From positions 1,674,001 through 1,738,000 of the forward strand of contig JANTUC010000008.1 of NCBI GenBank assembly GCA_026873275.1: a stretch of 64,000 bases of DNA, given 5' to 3'. Below are positions 23,550-35,959 of the stretch, piece by piece (within the stretch, counting starts at the first letter, position 1; each line of letters opens with the position of its first letter). Source of the DNA: Pseudopithomyces maydicus. Its lineage: Eukaryota; Ascomycota; Dothideomycetes; Pleosporales; Didymosphaeriaceae. The translations under genes were made by a program, and so were the position numbers. Under the pieces are notes generated by a model. It searched no databases and was not told where the DNA came from. It worked only from the letters and a program-made list of their open reading frames with translations.

Positions 23550-25819
23550 ATGTCCTCCTGCTTCGGATTCCGCAAGTCGGCCGACGACCAGCGCCCGCTG
23601 CTGCCCCAGTACCGCGATGACACGGTCATCCAGCGCGAGGTGCACCAGAAGCTGCATTCTTACCAGATGATCCGTGCCCTGGGGATGGGCTACATGCCCT
23701 CCAACGAGCAGGTCATCATCAACCTGCGCAGCCTATTGGCCGCCGACATCCTCAACCCGGACAACCCAGACCTCAGCGACTCCGGCCGTCTGCTGGTCAA
23801 GTTCACCAAGCGATGGCTGCACGAGTTCATCGACCTGCTGCAGCACAAGAACGGCAGGGACCAGATCCAGGACTTCCTGTGGTACCTGTCCAAGTCAAGG
23901 GTCTCGGTCGACGTTGACGATCTCACCCACCGGGCCGTTAGATCTCGAGCCAAGGCAGACATTACCGCCGGTGCGCCCCTCCCGCTCCATATTTTTGGGA
24001 AACTTCCGCTGACACCACCCCTGTAGCTTACACCAGTCTGCAAACCGTTGGCTCGTTGCTGTTGACCAACACGGATTTCCGCATCTTCCTTTCCGACCTC
24101 AACACCGTTGGCCGCGAGGTCTTCAGGGACACTGCCTTTGCACTGTCAGACGTGGCACAGGAGGCTGGAAAGAGGATTGAGCCATCTGAGGTTGAGCAAA
24201 AGACCCTGAAGGAGCCCGGTGCAGACTCAGGGCCAGCGCCCTCCACCGACGAGCTCAATGGCGAGGTGGCAGAGGTTGCCCAGGTCGTCGGCGCCAGCAC
24301 CACAAAGGTTGCTAAGGAGGCCCAGCACAGCCTGGCAGACAAGATCAGAGGCGATGAGGGAGACTCTTTGCTCTATCGTCTGAAGAAGACTGTGACGAAC
24401 CTGCGCAAGAAGCGCGACTATTCCGAATCAGTGTCCACGCTTTCTATGCTCCTCCAGCGCTATGCCCTATCATATTCACGCATGGCCGAGGACACTCTGG
24501 ATGCTACGCAAAAGGATATCAACACGAATGCTGCCATGGATCGAGCAGTGAAGAATTTCTGGACCTTGATCAGCTCATTTGGAGACGCTCAAGAGTGGAA
24601 AAAGCTAGAGGACAGCTTCCACAAACTTCTTGAGCACTCCGAAAAAGACCCAGAGTTCGAAGATCTCCTAACCGACACTGGTGATTCCCTGCAAAATCTA
24701 CTAACCAACCCTGACTTCTTCGACCACGCAGACGAGAAATTCCAGGAGCTGAGAAACAAGTCCAAGGGCGTGGGCATGGAGTCCTCTCTGCGCACTGATG
24801 TCGACACTTTCTTCGAGCAAGCCCAAAGGACGTTCAACTCGGTCACCCACGACCAGGACGTCGCAAAGCTCATCAAGACCACCACGCAAATCTTCTACAT
24901 CCTCTCCCCAAAGTACCAATACACCAACACCGAGCTCATCCAAGACGCAATCAACGTCTTCGTCCCCCTCTTCATCCAAGCAATCCAGTACATCCCCATC
25001 CCCCGCCTCGAACTCTCCACCCCAGAGCTCGACCTCCTCCTCGAAAACCTCATCCTCGAACCCGGCAAAACCATAAACAACACCTCCTTCCTCCCCTTCC
25101 GCTTCCGCGTCGAAACCTACAACGACTTTGAAATCTGGAAAGCCCGCTTCCGCACCGCCTCAAAGGTAGCCTCCAAGCTGACCATCAAGATCGACGGCCT
25201 CTCGCTGCGCGCCGAGGAAATCGGCTTCCTCCTGCGCGCCCACAAGGGCCTGCTGCGCCTCGCAGACGAGGGCATCGCGTCCTTCGAGCTCGACGAGCGC
25301 GGCATCGACATCCACCTCGACGTGGAAATCGCAAAGGACCGCCAGGAACAGATTCTCTCCCTGTCAGCCGTGAGAGTGCATATCCACAAGCTGAGCTACA
25401 CCCTCCGCAAGTCCAAGTTCGCACTCTTCACCTGGCTCCTCAAACCCCTCCTCCGCCCGCTCGTCCGCAAGGTCATGGAGCGCCAGATTGCGCGCGCCAT
25501 CGCGGATGCCATTCACGCGGCGAATAGGGAGCTGCTGTTTGCGCGGGAGCGGCTGCGCGCCACGAGGATTGCGGAGCCCGAGGACCTCAAGACGTTCGTG
25601 AAGGCTATATTGACGCGGTTGACGCCGGAGGACGACCCCGATTTGTACACGAGGGTCGGCGTCGGGGCGCCGAGCAAGGGCGTGTTCAAGGGGAAGTATG
25701 CCCCCGGGAGTGTGGTTAAGTTGTGGGAGGAGGAGGAGGAGGGCGACGGAGAGGATCGAGGAGTGGGAGGAGGGGGGTGGAGGAACGATGTTTTTGATTT
25801 GCATGCCATGATGCTTTAG
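23550..25819 (+). CDS. HAM1-like (DUF4449) protein
   Basis: Two exons with one intron at 23971-24026 (ADITA joined to AYTSLQTVGSLL); 737 residues, frame intact. It resembles the large fungal family that Pfam splits into HAM1 N-terminal and C-terminal (DUF4449) parts. The N-terminal half is helical, with GYMPSNEQVIINLRSLLAADIL, an NTDFRIFLSDL segment and long amphipathic helices. The C-terminal half has alternating beta-like segments (LTIKIDGLSLRAEEIGFLLRAHKG, GIDIHLDVEIA) followed by a basic helix at KPLLRPLVRKVMERQIARAI. That order recalls lipid-binding BPI/SMP-like folds, but this is inference from pattern. There is no signal peptide; a Cys near the N-terminus (MSSCFG) might be lipidated. 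The C-terminal Glu/Gly tract (EEEEEGDGED, GVGGGGW) crosses a G6 run, so the last 20 residues are less certain. Confidence 0.85.
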
Positions 25820-26669
25820 TATTGTTTTATGAGGTGTAGGTTTTGGCCCCTTTTTCTTTCATACATCCGTCTGGTTTGTATGGCTGGGTAGGTTGCTGGG
25901 TGCTGGGTGTTGGGTTTTGGATTTTTGTTTCATGAGCGCATCGCATTATGAGTCTGGAATTTTTCGAGCGTACGTACATATGATCTGTCTATCTACTTCT
26001 GTATCCTTTTTGTTTTCTATTTTCTTTTTCATCCTCTTCCTCTCTGGTTCCTCTCTGATTCCTTTCCGTCCCTGTTTCCACATGCGAGATACCGCATCGC
26101 ACACATAGTATGTACTTATATGTATCTATATCCAACGCGCGCACAAACGAATGGACGTGTACCTCATTTGTCCACAATTCCTGGGAATGATATGCTGTTC
26201 ATCCCATGCTAATCTTTCCTATCCCGTCTTATTAACACGCCAATACATTAACCTCGCAATCAATGTAACTCGTCACCGAAAAGATTCTACTCTACGTATG
26301 TCATGCCATCCCACCGAGACATCACGTCCAAGACATGAAGATCACCACAGCACCCATGCATCGAATACTTAAATCGCAATGTCGTATTATCCATCGCTAA
26401 GAAGATCTATCCTATATCATGTTATCCTATCCCATGCTAAACCATGCCATGCCATGCCATGCATCCCAACGCCATCAATGCAACCACACAACGTAATACT
26501 CCCCCTTGTCTAAACTCACTCGCTCGCTCGCTCATGAAGAAATGAAGAAGAAGCCAATAACAACCACCAATGCATCACCACCCCAAACGCCTCGCAAAAA
26601 TGCCCATCGCCCACCCTCACACTTTTCCGCCAACTCTGCATAACAAGAAACAAAACCACGAAAGAACAA
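25820..26669. other. Spacer between two convergent genes, with microsatellites
   Basis: An 850-bp 3'-to-3' spacer. CCATG units at about 26441-26462 and CGCT units near 26520-26533. Nothing coding is supported. Confidence 0.55.
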
Positions 26670-29027
26670 TCACACCACCAATCCCAACCTCATCGTCTCG
26701 ACGCTCCGCCCCCCAACCCCCTTCAACATCGCCAAAGCGCTCAAGTCCCGAATCTCCTCATCCTCCATGTCAACCAGACAGTTCACGATCGCATCCGCCT
26801 TCTTAGCGCCCACGCCCTTGAGGGCCTTGATCTTCGCCACGTCCTTCGTGTTGATGATGTGCAGGAGGCGGGCTGTGCGAGGCGTATGTGAGGATGTGGA
26901 GTCTGCGTCGAACTGGTCGGCGGCGGCGTCATCGTCGCGGAAGATGGGGAGTTTGCGCGAAGGCGCAGGCTTAGATTTGCGAGCAGCGGGGCGCTTGAAG
27001 GTGAAGCTCTCGCCGTCGACATCGTCATCGTCGTGGTCCGAGGCGTCGGCGGGAGCGAAGTCGTCGTCTGAAGCGTCGTCGTCTACGATTTTCCTGCCGC
27101 GCTTGGACGGCAGGGGAGCCATGCGGTTTGAGGACGGTAGGACTTCCAACTCAGCGGTGCGCGAGGCCTCGCGACGAGCCCGGATGCTCTCCTCGAGCTT
27201 TGCAATCTTGGACTCCAGACGCGCGTTGGAGGGGAAGTAGGGGGCGCCAGGTTGAACATGCGGAGGGCGCTTGTTTCCTCTCCACGAGCAAGATGCTGCT
27301 TGCCCATGAGGAGGAACTGGAGGCCTGGGCCAGACTTATCGTCGTCGCGGGCTTCGACGCGCTGCTCGAGGTCGTTGAGGCGTTTTTGGAGTTCTGCGGA
27401 GAGGGCTGGGGCGGCGACGGCGGTGTCTTGGAGGGCTTTTTCGGCGAGCTTTTCGTCGATGCGCTGGGAGATCATGGCTTCGATGGCTTCCTTGGTCATG
27501 CCGCTTTCGATCTGGCGGGCCCGAGACGTGTTGTCTGCGGTGCGGTAGGTTTTCGTCGGTCGGGATGTGGGTATTGAGGATTCGGCGGGTCGTTTGTGAG
27601 CATCTGTTCTTCGGACACCTTGGTTCTGCGAGGGCAGGTTAGATGTGCGTGCCCCGGGCTTGCGGGTGTCAGAGTATACAGAGAACGCCTTGTTTGGCTT
27701 CTGCCCCTGCTTCTTCTTGTCAACCTCCGGTATGTTGGCGTTGTGTGCCGCGGCGAGCGGTCGCAGAGGCTGTCGCGTGATGGCGGCACCACCGATGCTA
27801 CTTGTTGCGGCAAGAGGTTTTGTCATCGCTCGGTAAATGGGGTCGTTTTCAACTTCGGCTACTTCGATCTTCTTCGTCCGGCTCGCGAAGTTCAGAGACG
27901 CAAGGGTGTCGAGATGGTACGCTCGAGTCGGGGCGAGGTTGAGGATCATGACAGTGAGGCCGCTGTTCTGGCCCAGAGACAAGATTCGCGTCATCTTGGA
28001 TTCGCGGTATGGTATCCGACTCTGCTTCTTGTTGATAGCATCCACGCATTGAGCAAGCACAAAGAGCGACTTATTGATAGCCGAACTCTCTACCAGCCGC
28101 TCTTTGTTGTTGTCTGTCCGTCGGTTGTCCTCCGATCCCGCAAGATCTATACACGAAGCCCGGCTGACGCGAATGGTGTCCTCTGTTGTTTGGGTGATCT
28201 TGACGCAAAGGATGGCATGCGATCGGGAAGAGTGTGCGTTCAACTGAAAGAGGTAAGCAGTTTTCTCGACCATATGCTGAGATGAGGCATACCTTGGTCG
28301 CGGATGTAGACCTGTTGACGTTGGCTTGGTCGTACAGTTGCTCAAACTCCTTTAGAGTCGCGCAAGGCTTCTCAGTCAAGCCGACCACCACAGTCTTTCC
28401 CTTGGCACTGTCCCTAATGGGGAGACCCGACGCGGTTCGCTTCTCCGGCGGCTCGAACAAGTCGTATACGCGGTCGCAGTAGATTTCGAAGTATTCGAGC
28501 GCAACCTCGACCTGTGTGGCGCCTGCACTATCCTTCTCGACCTTCTTACATCGACGATATATGGCGCTGAGCAATCGAGGAATCACGCCGCGATCGGCCA
28601 GGGTCTTTCCACCTCGCATGGTGTGTGTTTTGCCGGTACCAGTACATCCGTGCGCAAAGATGGAGAGATCGCTTCACATTGTGTCAATCATACGTGTGGT
28701 AGAAATGTGTGCGATGCTCTTACAAGCCATTGAAGAGATGCTTTACGGTTGGAGATACTAAGCCACGGTCAGTCTTTGTGTCAGCAGGCAGCTGGCACAC
28801 GACGTACTTTCGGCATCGAAAACTTCCTGTTGTGTCGCTTCCTGCTCGTACACAGAGGAGAACTGGAAGCTAAACGATTCACTCTCGGTTTTGGGGTTCG
28901 GTATGCGGACAATGGTCGGCCGGCTTTTTGAGCTCTCTTCTGTTGTGGATTCGGCGGTGACAATGGTGTCCTTGTCGAGCTCGTGCTTAAGCAGCGGCCG
29001 GATGCGCGCGACGACTCGTACACTCAT
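26670..29027 (-). CDS. Kinesin-10 type chromokinesin with C-terminal helix-hairpin-helix
   Basis: Microtubule motor expected to act on chromosome arms or spindle. Exons 28808-29027, 28724-28757, 28293-28671 and 26670-28243, with introns of 50, 52 and 49 bp. The motor domain is N-terminal: MSVRVVARIRPLL, P-loop GCTGTGKT (about 93-100), switch I NAHSSRSH (213-220), switch II DLAGSE (244-249), and the SLNFASR end of the motor. A basic linker (KRPAESSIPTSRPTKTYR), a short coiled coil (ALSAELQKRLNDLEQRVEARD) and an acidic stretch (DDDASDDDFAPAD) follow. The final 65 residues hold two HhH-like turns (LKGVGAKKADAI and LKGVGGRSVETM), as in KIF22/Kid, where they bind DNA. The frame breaks once after LRMFNLAPP. 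One extra base in the G5 run 27240-27244 restores YFPSNARLESKIAKLEESI and links motor to tail (735 residues). Without it the HhH end would be lost. Confidence 0.88.
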
Positions 29028-31429
29028 GGCGATGGTAGAAGATGTGAAGAGGGAAAAATGCAACACACAACGTCAACTTGGAAAACGGAAAGAATGGCGT
29101 ACACAGACTGACGTCGAACCCTGGATGCGTGGGTGAACCTGGTGTGGGTCCGTGTTGATTCGCCTCGAGCTTCGGTTGTTGTCCCAGTAACAGCATTTGA
29201 CGCTAACCTCCGTGCTGACCTCCCTCCACGTGACCTGCACCAGCCCCAGGTCCCGGAGCCCTCCCATGCGAGGACCACGTTCACCAGCTCCGAGCCTTCA
29301 TACCATGGCCTCGAATTCCATGGCCGTGAACTTGGGCTCAGGAACTGCATTGATCGGCCAATGTCCTCTGCCCGTGCAGAAGAGGAAGAACTCCGCCGTC
29401 ACGCAACCAAAACTCACACCATCCATCTAATTATAACAGTAGCTGCGACGAAGGATGCTCGATGTTCCACAACCTGGAGTTTCTGTCTTAGCTCTGGGGT
29501 TGGTGTGTATTTGTACAGTCGCACAGTCGTCGGGGCCCTTCGCCGTAGTACACCTGGGGATGCTCTAAATCTCAGGGTCTCTAAACCCTACACAAGCCCT
29601 ATCCATGGTACATTTTCTAGGTTCTACTACGCCGGACTGGCATATTCTGCGGTAACTCTGGGTTAGAATCAAACCTAAACAGTGGCGCGAATGAGCTCTG
29701 CCAGGCCATTGCAGAGCGATGCAGGAACAAAAGATTTCATCATCGACCACGTGTGCCCTTTCCATGACTTTGGGAGCTGGATCAAGCACGTTTTTTGTGC
29801 GACGTAACCCCTGAGATCTTCCATCTCCTAAATTGGTCGACCTATTGGACCACACATGGCCGAGCGGATGCATTGGCATTTCACATGCTTGAACTACCAC
29901 GGATACAAGGCATTGAGAACCAAATGGAAGGTTGCAATGTCTCAGTTATAGCTTTTTACGCTTTGCTGGCGCATGACTCGGTCGAAGAAGCTCACAGCCC
30001 TCTCAATATTATCATCCTTGCCTTTTTTATGTGCTTTTTCGCGTGCGCCTGCATTGTTCCGATGGGTCGTTTCGTTCGATTTGCTGCTGTTGCGTAGTGC
30101 GACCAGATCAAGTACCCTCTCATCATTTTCGCCCTACTTGCGTGCTTCTTCTGTGCAGCATTGCGTTCTGATGGAATCGTCAATTTTGATCTGTTTACTG
30201 ATCAGTCCAAGTCGCTTCCGCCTAGTATGTCAAGCCTGACGATATTAGGACCTGGAGGTTGAAGATCAACACAATAGTCAGTACGCAGCTATGACACGAC
30301 ACTACGACCCTAAAATCCTGTGAACCATCGTGACAAGTCCAGTAAGTTTAATGAATTCACCATGCGCTTTACACAGCGCCAAAATGTCATGTGGCTCGAT
30401 GGACGATAATTGAACAGTCGACGATAATGGCATGGACAGGACAGTTGACAGCTGAACAAAAGGTTTTGCACGTCTGTTCAGACAGGTACCGGGCCAATGG
30501 ATGACACATCAGCCTCACTCTGTGTTGCCACGCAAAGTCGGATGCGAATCGTCCCTTCTGGCAGGATATCCGAGTCGGAACCACGTTGCTTCTGTCAGTG
30601 GCGGGTTCAACCGTGACAAGACACTAGCGATTCAGGACTACGATGCGACTCCACCATCGGAGGATTTAGCAGCGTGTTGGGCAAACGTTGATTCAAAGAT
30701 TTCAAAAAAGAGGCGAACAGGAGTTCGACATTCGCCCGATGATTGGAATGAAGATCTACGCTTGAATCGACTTGGCACGATTGGTCTCCTGCACTATGAT
30801 GCAGATCTTAGAACATTGACTATTTCCTAGATCTTAGCGTGTCAGCCTCAGCGCAGAACATCTCACCTTGTAACACAAGTATTTGTGCGAGATTCTTGTT
30901 CCTAAGTATATGCAATTTTAAAGCTTCTGCGAGTATTCCCAGTTGACTTGCATGCCACGTTTTGGACAATTAAAGTTACCGGGTTGGATGGTGGGCGAGG
31001 CTGCACACTCGATTTTATGGACTAAACGAGATCTGCGTGGGCGGCGCGGTAGATCTTTGCGAAGCGTACCACAAACTAGACCCTTGAAGGGCTTAGGAGA
31101 TCCAACTCCTAAACTTCCTTCTTGATTCGATCCCCTGTTCCCTATTTCAAATGGATTTCGTGCGTGCTGTAAGTACACTCGGATGTCTCTCGTCCCGCTA
31201 AATGGTCGTGGCCAACCAGGAAAAGCAACTTCCTATGCTGGCCACAACCTTTGCTTGGTGTCTTAATTTGCACGTATCTCGCCGCGACACTGCCGAGCGA
31301 CGCATCGCACAGCGGATACATTTGTGAGCGGTTTCCCCGAATATCTGGATTAGCTGTCCCGGCTCTCTCTTTTACATCTCTTTTGTTTCTGGTATTTCGA
31401 AATTACATTGTTGAGGCACTCTCAACGCC
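29028..31429. other. 2.4-kb spacer between divergent genes
   Basis: Between the 5' ends of the chromokinesin and the 7TM-RGS gene. Short frames (for example 30501-30830 plus) lack domains and codon bias. No repeat or RNA gene recognised. Confidence 0.5.
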
Positions 31430-33312
31430 ATGGACGTCCCAGGATTGACGATATACAACATGCCACCCCAGCCCGCCAACTGGGATAGGGTGGGCGTGTT
31501 CTACGTGAGCTTCTGTGCGATATGGACAACAATCGTACTGATTGGCATGGCCTTCTGCTGGTACCATCGGGAACTCCCCATCATCAAGGTTCGAGGTATA
31601 CCCCTGGCTTTCGGGTCCGTGATATTTCTCCACCTGTACTGGTGCATGGCACAAATCACATATCCAGTTGGCGCGACGATGCCTATTGTGATAGCATATT
31701 CTGTACAGTACTGGGTCATGGGTATATGGTTCCCGCTAGGTATCGCACTGTACCATGCATCAAACTTGCGCTTTTTATACATCGCTAAGCGGCAGCGAAC
31801 ATTTGCGCATCCCGACTTGAGGGAGAAAAGAGAAGGATGCAACGGGAAGAACTCGTCTTGGTTCTGTCGCATGCGAAATCTCGAGTACCTTACTAAGGTC
31901 ATGACATTCATCGTCATGGGGATCATCTTCCAGGTATGGAGACACATAAACACCGTGCAATTTGCCATTTCTGACAACCCCAACAGGCCTTGCTCACTGC
32001 TGGAATGTGGTTGGCCTGCTCCAAGTATCACCCGGAGTTTGGTGTCCCTGGTACAGGGATCAAAGGTGCAACCTTGCCAGAGCAGCTAGTCGACCTTGGT
32101 CGTGGATGGGAATGGTGGCCATCAGTTGTATGGCAGCTCGTATGGACATGGATGGTCGCGCCTTATCTCATTTGGCGTTCCTGGGATATTCGTGATACGA
32201 TGGGCTGGCGAACGCAGACCATCGGTACATGTTTAGCTGGGTGAGTGATCACGCTGTTAGCCGTATGTCGAAGCGAACTAACAGTTACATTATAGTCTTC
32301 ACGCTACGCCTATGTTCTTGATTGCATTATACGTTCCTGCCTTCGCAAAGGTAAACAAGTACTTTGCACCAAGTGAATGGTAAGACAATACCTCCATCAG
32401 TACCCTATTCAGTGGAGATGAAGTGCAACACTGACACACAATAGGATTCACTTGACCACAATGATCATCGAGATCTTCACTGTCTTTGTCCCCTGCTACG
32501 AAATCATCAGACTAAAAATCATTCGAAAACAAGTCGAACAATCAAAGATCAAATACGACTCCGACGCCGAAATGAACAACTTCTGCACCCTCGTCCCATC
32601 CTCCAAATCTTCCACCGTCAATCTCTTCGTCGAGAAAGAGCAAGTCTACGCCATCGTCGAAGACACCCAGCCCGACCGTCTCTTCACCATGACAGCCCTC
32701 AACCGCGTCCTCAACGAACACCCCGCACCCCTCCAGGAATTCTCCGCCTACAACGACTTCTCCGGAGAGAACATCGCATTCCTGACCAGCTTGGCGAAAT
32801 TCAAGGAAACCTTCCCAAAGGAGAAAGGACAGCTCTTCGGCGAATACCGCATCGACGCGTACAACGCTGCGCTCAAGCTCTACATCGACTACGTCAGCCC
32901 GCGCGACGCAGAGTTCCCGCTCAACCTCTCATCGCGCGAACTCAAAGAACTCGAGGCCATGTTCGAAAGTTCCGCACGTCTGCTCCTCGGCGAAGCGCAG
33001 AGCGATGAGACGTCGCCGTTTACATTCGAAGAGCCCCCGCCTACGAGTGCGTCAAGCGCAACTGACATAACGCTTCTTGCACGGTACACAGGTCGCATCC
33101 CTGAAGGATTCGACGTGGATGTCTTCAACGCGGTGCAGAAACATGTCAAGAATCTCGTGTTGGTGAACACGTGGCCAAAATTCGTAAAGGACGTCCAAAT
33201 GCGAAGGAGAAGATCGGTGGAGTCGTTGAAGTCGGAAGCTACTGGGGACTCTGATGATTCGCAGAAAACGGTGGTCAGTCAGATAACGGATTTTGTGAGA
33301 TCTTTGATGTGA
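31430..33312 (+). CDS. Seven-transmembrane protein with C-terminal RGS domain (GprK-like)
   Basis: Four exons; introns 31934-31986, 32241-32295 and 32380-32444; 569 residues, frame intact. The N-terminal 290 residues contain about seven hydrophobic segments, beginning with VFYVSFCAIWTTIVLIGMAF and PLAFGSVIFLHLYWCMAQI and ending with THLTT-like IHLTTMIIEIFTVFVPCYEI. The cytoplasmic part has a basic stretch then an RGS domain: LNRVLNEHPAPLQEFSAY, FSGENIAFLTSLAKF, a mid-domain insertion, then FNAVQKHVKNLVLVNTWPKF. RGS domains speed GTP hydrolysis by G-alpha, and 7TM-RGS fusions are known in fungi (GprK type), so a role in sensing and desensitising a G-protein pathway is expected. The ligand cannot be told. 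The start at 31430 is the first ATG in frame and places a short extracellular N-terminus before TM1. Confidence 0.88.
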
Positions 33313-33960
33313 GCGTGTCTTGCAAAGTATAATTATTAAAGTAAATACTTATGAATGCATGTGCGCTGTGCGCCTTGTTAATAATTGCGTTTTTCATCGT
33401 GTAGAGAAGGGTTGGGATAGGCGTGGGTGGACTCGCAAGTGAATGCGCTTGAACTATGGTCAGCCATCAATTATCCTGAAGTAACACAGATGAATGGAAT
33501 CGATACGGCACAAGTACGCAAATCGGTATCCATTCTGTTGTGTGCTCAACGATGAGGTATTGTATTCTGACCCATGGTCGAACAACCGCACCATTGGACC
33601 CATCACCCCAACGAAGTCGCTAACCAACACTATCTTTCAGATGGATCTCAAAGGCCTTTAATCCCGCTAATAGTATCTCTCGCACACCTAAGCTTAACTC
33701 CAGGCTTCAATTCATTGGAGCCGCATTTGTTAATTTACCTTGAAATCCCCGGATCATCCAGCCTTTCGTTACGGCACTTCGTCACGCAACATTCGCTTGA
33801 TAAATCGCCTCAACATATTTTAATTCCCTGAGCGGATATATGAACCGCAACCGCACGGCATCTTTTCATCATCAGTTCACCACAATAATTCAACTTCACA
33901 AACTACAACATACAACTATCCCACAATACCCAACCCAGTCACACAGATAAACCCGCAATT
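33313..33960. other. Promoter region of the small secreted protein
   Basis: No gene. A TATA-like GGATATATG sits near 33833-33841, about 125 bp before the start codon. The C/A-rich stretch just before 33961 is a normal fungal leader. Confidence 0.4.
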
Positions 33961-34413
33961 ATGAAACTCTCCACAACCACCCTCAGCCTCGCTCTTATGG
34001 CCTTCCTCACCCCCGCGATGGCCGACGAAAAGAAAGATCACGCGCCCAAATGGGCCCATCCCGACGTCTACGAAATGTCAGCACGCATCCCCTGCGTGTA
34101 TACTTGCTTGTTGGATCTCCGAGACGTGTATGATGTGGAAAGCAAGACGCAGAGCGAGTTGTGCTACTGGGATGCGTACGCGGCCACCATGTTTTTGGTG
34201 GGCAAGGCCACAGACTGCATAATCGATGCGTGCGATAAGGAGACCATTAGGGATTTTCAACCGAGTAAGTTTTGCGGTCCTGTGTCTCTTTACGGGTTTA
34301 ATGGAGAGTATGAGCGCTAACTTGATGCAGAGAGTCGGCAGTGGTGGTGTGACTTTTGTGGGTGGCTGCCACATGACACTGCGAAGGATAGTGGCATCTA
34401 CTGTGGAGATTGA
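33961..34413 (+). CDS. Small secreted cysteine-rich protein, effector candidate
   Basis: Two exons with one intron at 34265-34330; 128 residues. The signal peptide MKLSTTTLSLALMAFLTPAMA is followed by a charged mature N-terminus (DEKKDHAPKW). The mature part has eight cysteines: IPCVYTC, ELCYW, TDCIIDAC, WWCDFC and IYCGD at the very end. Eight cysteines and an IPxC-like opening recall CFEM proteins, but the spacing (no clear DC-C-x-C core) does not fit well enough for me to assign the family. If the intron is not removed, the protein ends early at 34318-34320 and loses the last three cysteines. The spliced form, ending with the eighth Cys, is far more convincing. The gene sits 650 bp downstream of the 7TM-RGS gene with its own leader. 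Confidence 0.8.
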
Positions 34414-34822
34414 GATGAGAGATTGGGGGCCAAATTCCGACAATACGATTCATCTTGCTGCTGTTTTTCATGACAAAAGTATGAGGGGATTCGCTTGCTG
34501 GTTAACTCACGCTTACACAGACGTTTCAATTGAAAAAAGATATGAGATCTGTAATACTTGGCTTTGGGGTGTTGGTAATGCACACGAAAAGAATAACATT
34601 TGATTGAGACATATGCAATCATGGAAATGAACCGTAAATGTTGATAATAGAATGATCAATGTAAAGCGTCTTGAAATCAACGGGTAAAACACCAATGGGA
34701 GGTCGTATCTAACAACACGAAGTAAGTAATACCAACATACAATATATACCATACAAGCTGAAGACAGCACAAAAGGCTGATATGCCCTAGCGTAATCAAT
34801 CGTGTCCCCATTGTAATCCTTC

Positions 34823-35959
34823 TCAACGCCACTTCTTATCCCGCCGCGACGCCTCCAGCGCAATAATACGCGCCAGGTCATCCCCCCTCGCTTCACTCTC
34901 ACCATCAATCATCCCCACGCCACCTACAACCACCCCCTGACTCCCTCCACGGTACTCCGGCCTCCACTTCTCAACAACCACACTCCCACACGCCGATTTC
35001 TCAAAGTACGTCGAGGGCAAAGCTACCTCTTTCCCCTGCACCCTCGGCTCGGCAGTTCTGTTTTGTTTCGCCGGTCTTCCCTGCGCTTTCTTCACCCGTC
35101 CCTTCACCCTATTCCGCTCCTCAACCATCTGGTCAAAAGCCCCCGCGTCAACCCGATCGGGCCACATGATCTTTTGCTTTGGCGGACGGCCTCTCCGGCC
35201 TTTTTTCACGGATGCCGGTGTGGCTAATGTATGGAGGCGCTCGAGGACGCCCGGGCTTCGACTCCTCTGTTTTTGCCTGCTTCTCTGAGGCGTGCGCTTG
35301 CGTTGCTGTGGCTTGGAACGAGGGCCGCGGTTTCGAGGCCCGGAGTCATCTGAGGTGAAGGATGGAGTTGTGGAAATGGACGCTGTGGTTGACGCGGAGT
35401 CGATGTACATGTCTGCGTCGGTGTCTTCGTCGCTGGCGCCTTGTGGTATACTTGGAGGTTTTATTTGGGGCCGGGGACGCCGCGTTCGACGAGTCGCTGC
35501 CGGATTGGGATTGGGAGCATCTTTCCCGCCATTACTGGGTTCAGGTTTTCCCAGCGTGATGTCGCTATCTGGAACCACATTCCGAGCTTTATCCCTCTCC
35601 TCTACCACTCCGATCTCTGTGTCTCGAAACTGAATGCGCACCTCGCACGGCGTGATGCTCAGACTTTCTTTCCTACGCTGCTCTTTCTTTTCGCTGGGAG
35701 GTTTGAGGTGACGCTTAGTGTTGGGCTTAGGGGCTGGAGGTGGGATTGTAGGTGGGACTATAGGGGGGCCGGTGGGCTTCTGGGATCTCACTTGAATCTT
35801 GCATGCTTCGCATAGACCGTCAGGCTTTGAGCGACGTTGCATGCGATGGGGGCAGGCGGGCGGGGGGATAGCGTAGGCGCGGGCGTGCGAGCAGCGGGGG
35901 TATGTCACAGTGTGAAGCCAGGTGCACAGGGAGCAGGTCGATAGTAGGGCGTAACACAT
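34823..35959 (-). CDS. AT-hook-containing basic protein
   Basis: Single-exon frame of 378 residues from the first true ATG at 35959. The N-terminus is cysteine-rich (MCYALLSTCSLCTW, later PRCSHARAY, PACPHR, GLCEAC), resembling the short Cys/His openings of many unnamed ascomycete proteins and perhaps binding zinc. The middle is Pro/Lys/Arg-rich with an acidic-Ser patch (ASDEDTDADMYIDSAS). An AT-hook core is clear at KKGRRGRPPKQK, with RSRQKQRSRSPG before it. The C-terminal part (CGSVVVEKWRPEYRGG, then a final helix LARIIALEASRRDKKW) is probably structured. Minor-groove DNA binding in the nucleus is likely from the hook; nothing more specific can be said. Confidence 0.75.
   Translation of the reverse strand: MCYALLSTCSLCTWLHTVTYPRCSHARAYAIPPPACPHRMQRRSKPDGLCEACKIQVRSQKPTGPPIVPPTIPPPAPKPNTKRHLKPPSEKKEQRRKESLSITPCEVRIQFRDTEIGVVEERDKARNVVPDSDITLGKPEPSNGGKDAPNPNPAATRRTRRPRPQIKPPSIPQGASDEDTDADMYIDSASTTASISTTPSFTSDDSGPRNRGPRSKPQQRKRTPQRSRQKQRSRSPGVLERLHTLATPASVKKGRRGRPPKQKIMWPDRVDAGAFDQMVEERNRVKGRVKKAQGRPAKQNRTAEPRVQGKEVALPSTYFEKSACGSVVVEKWRPEYRGGSQGVVVGGVGMIDGESEARGDDLARIIALEASRRDKKWR

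Noticed and set aside
30501..30830. 109-codon plus frame upstream of the 7TM-RGS gene
   Set aside because: No homology recalled, mixed codon use and no clear promoter or splice partner.
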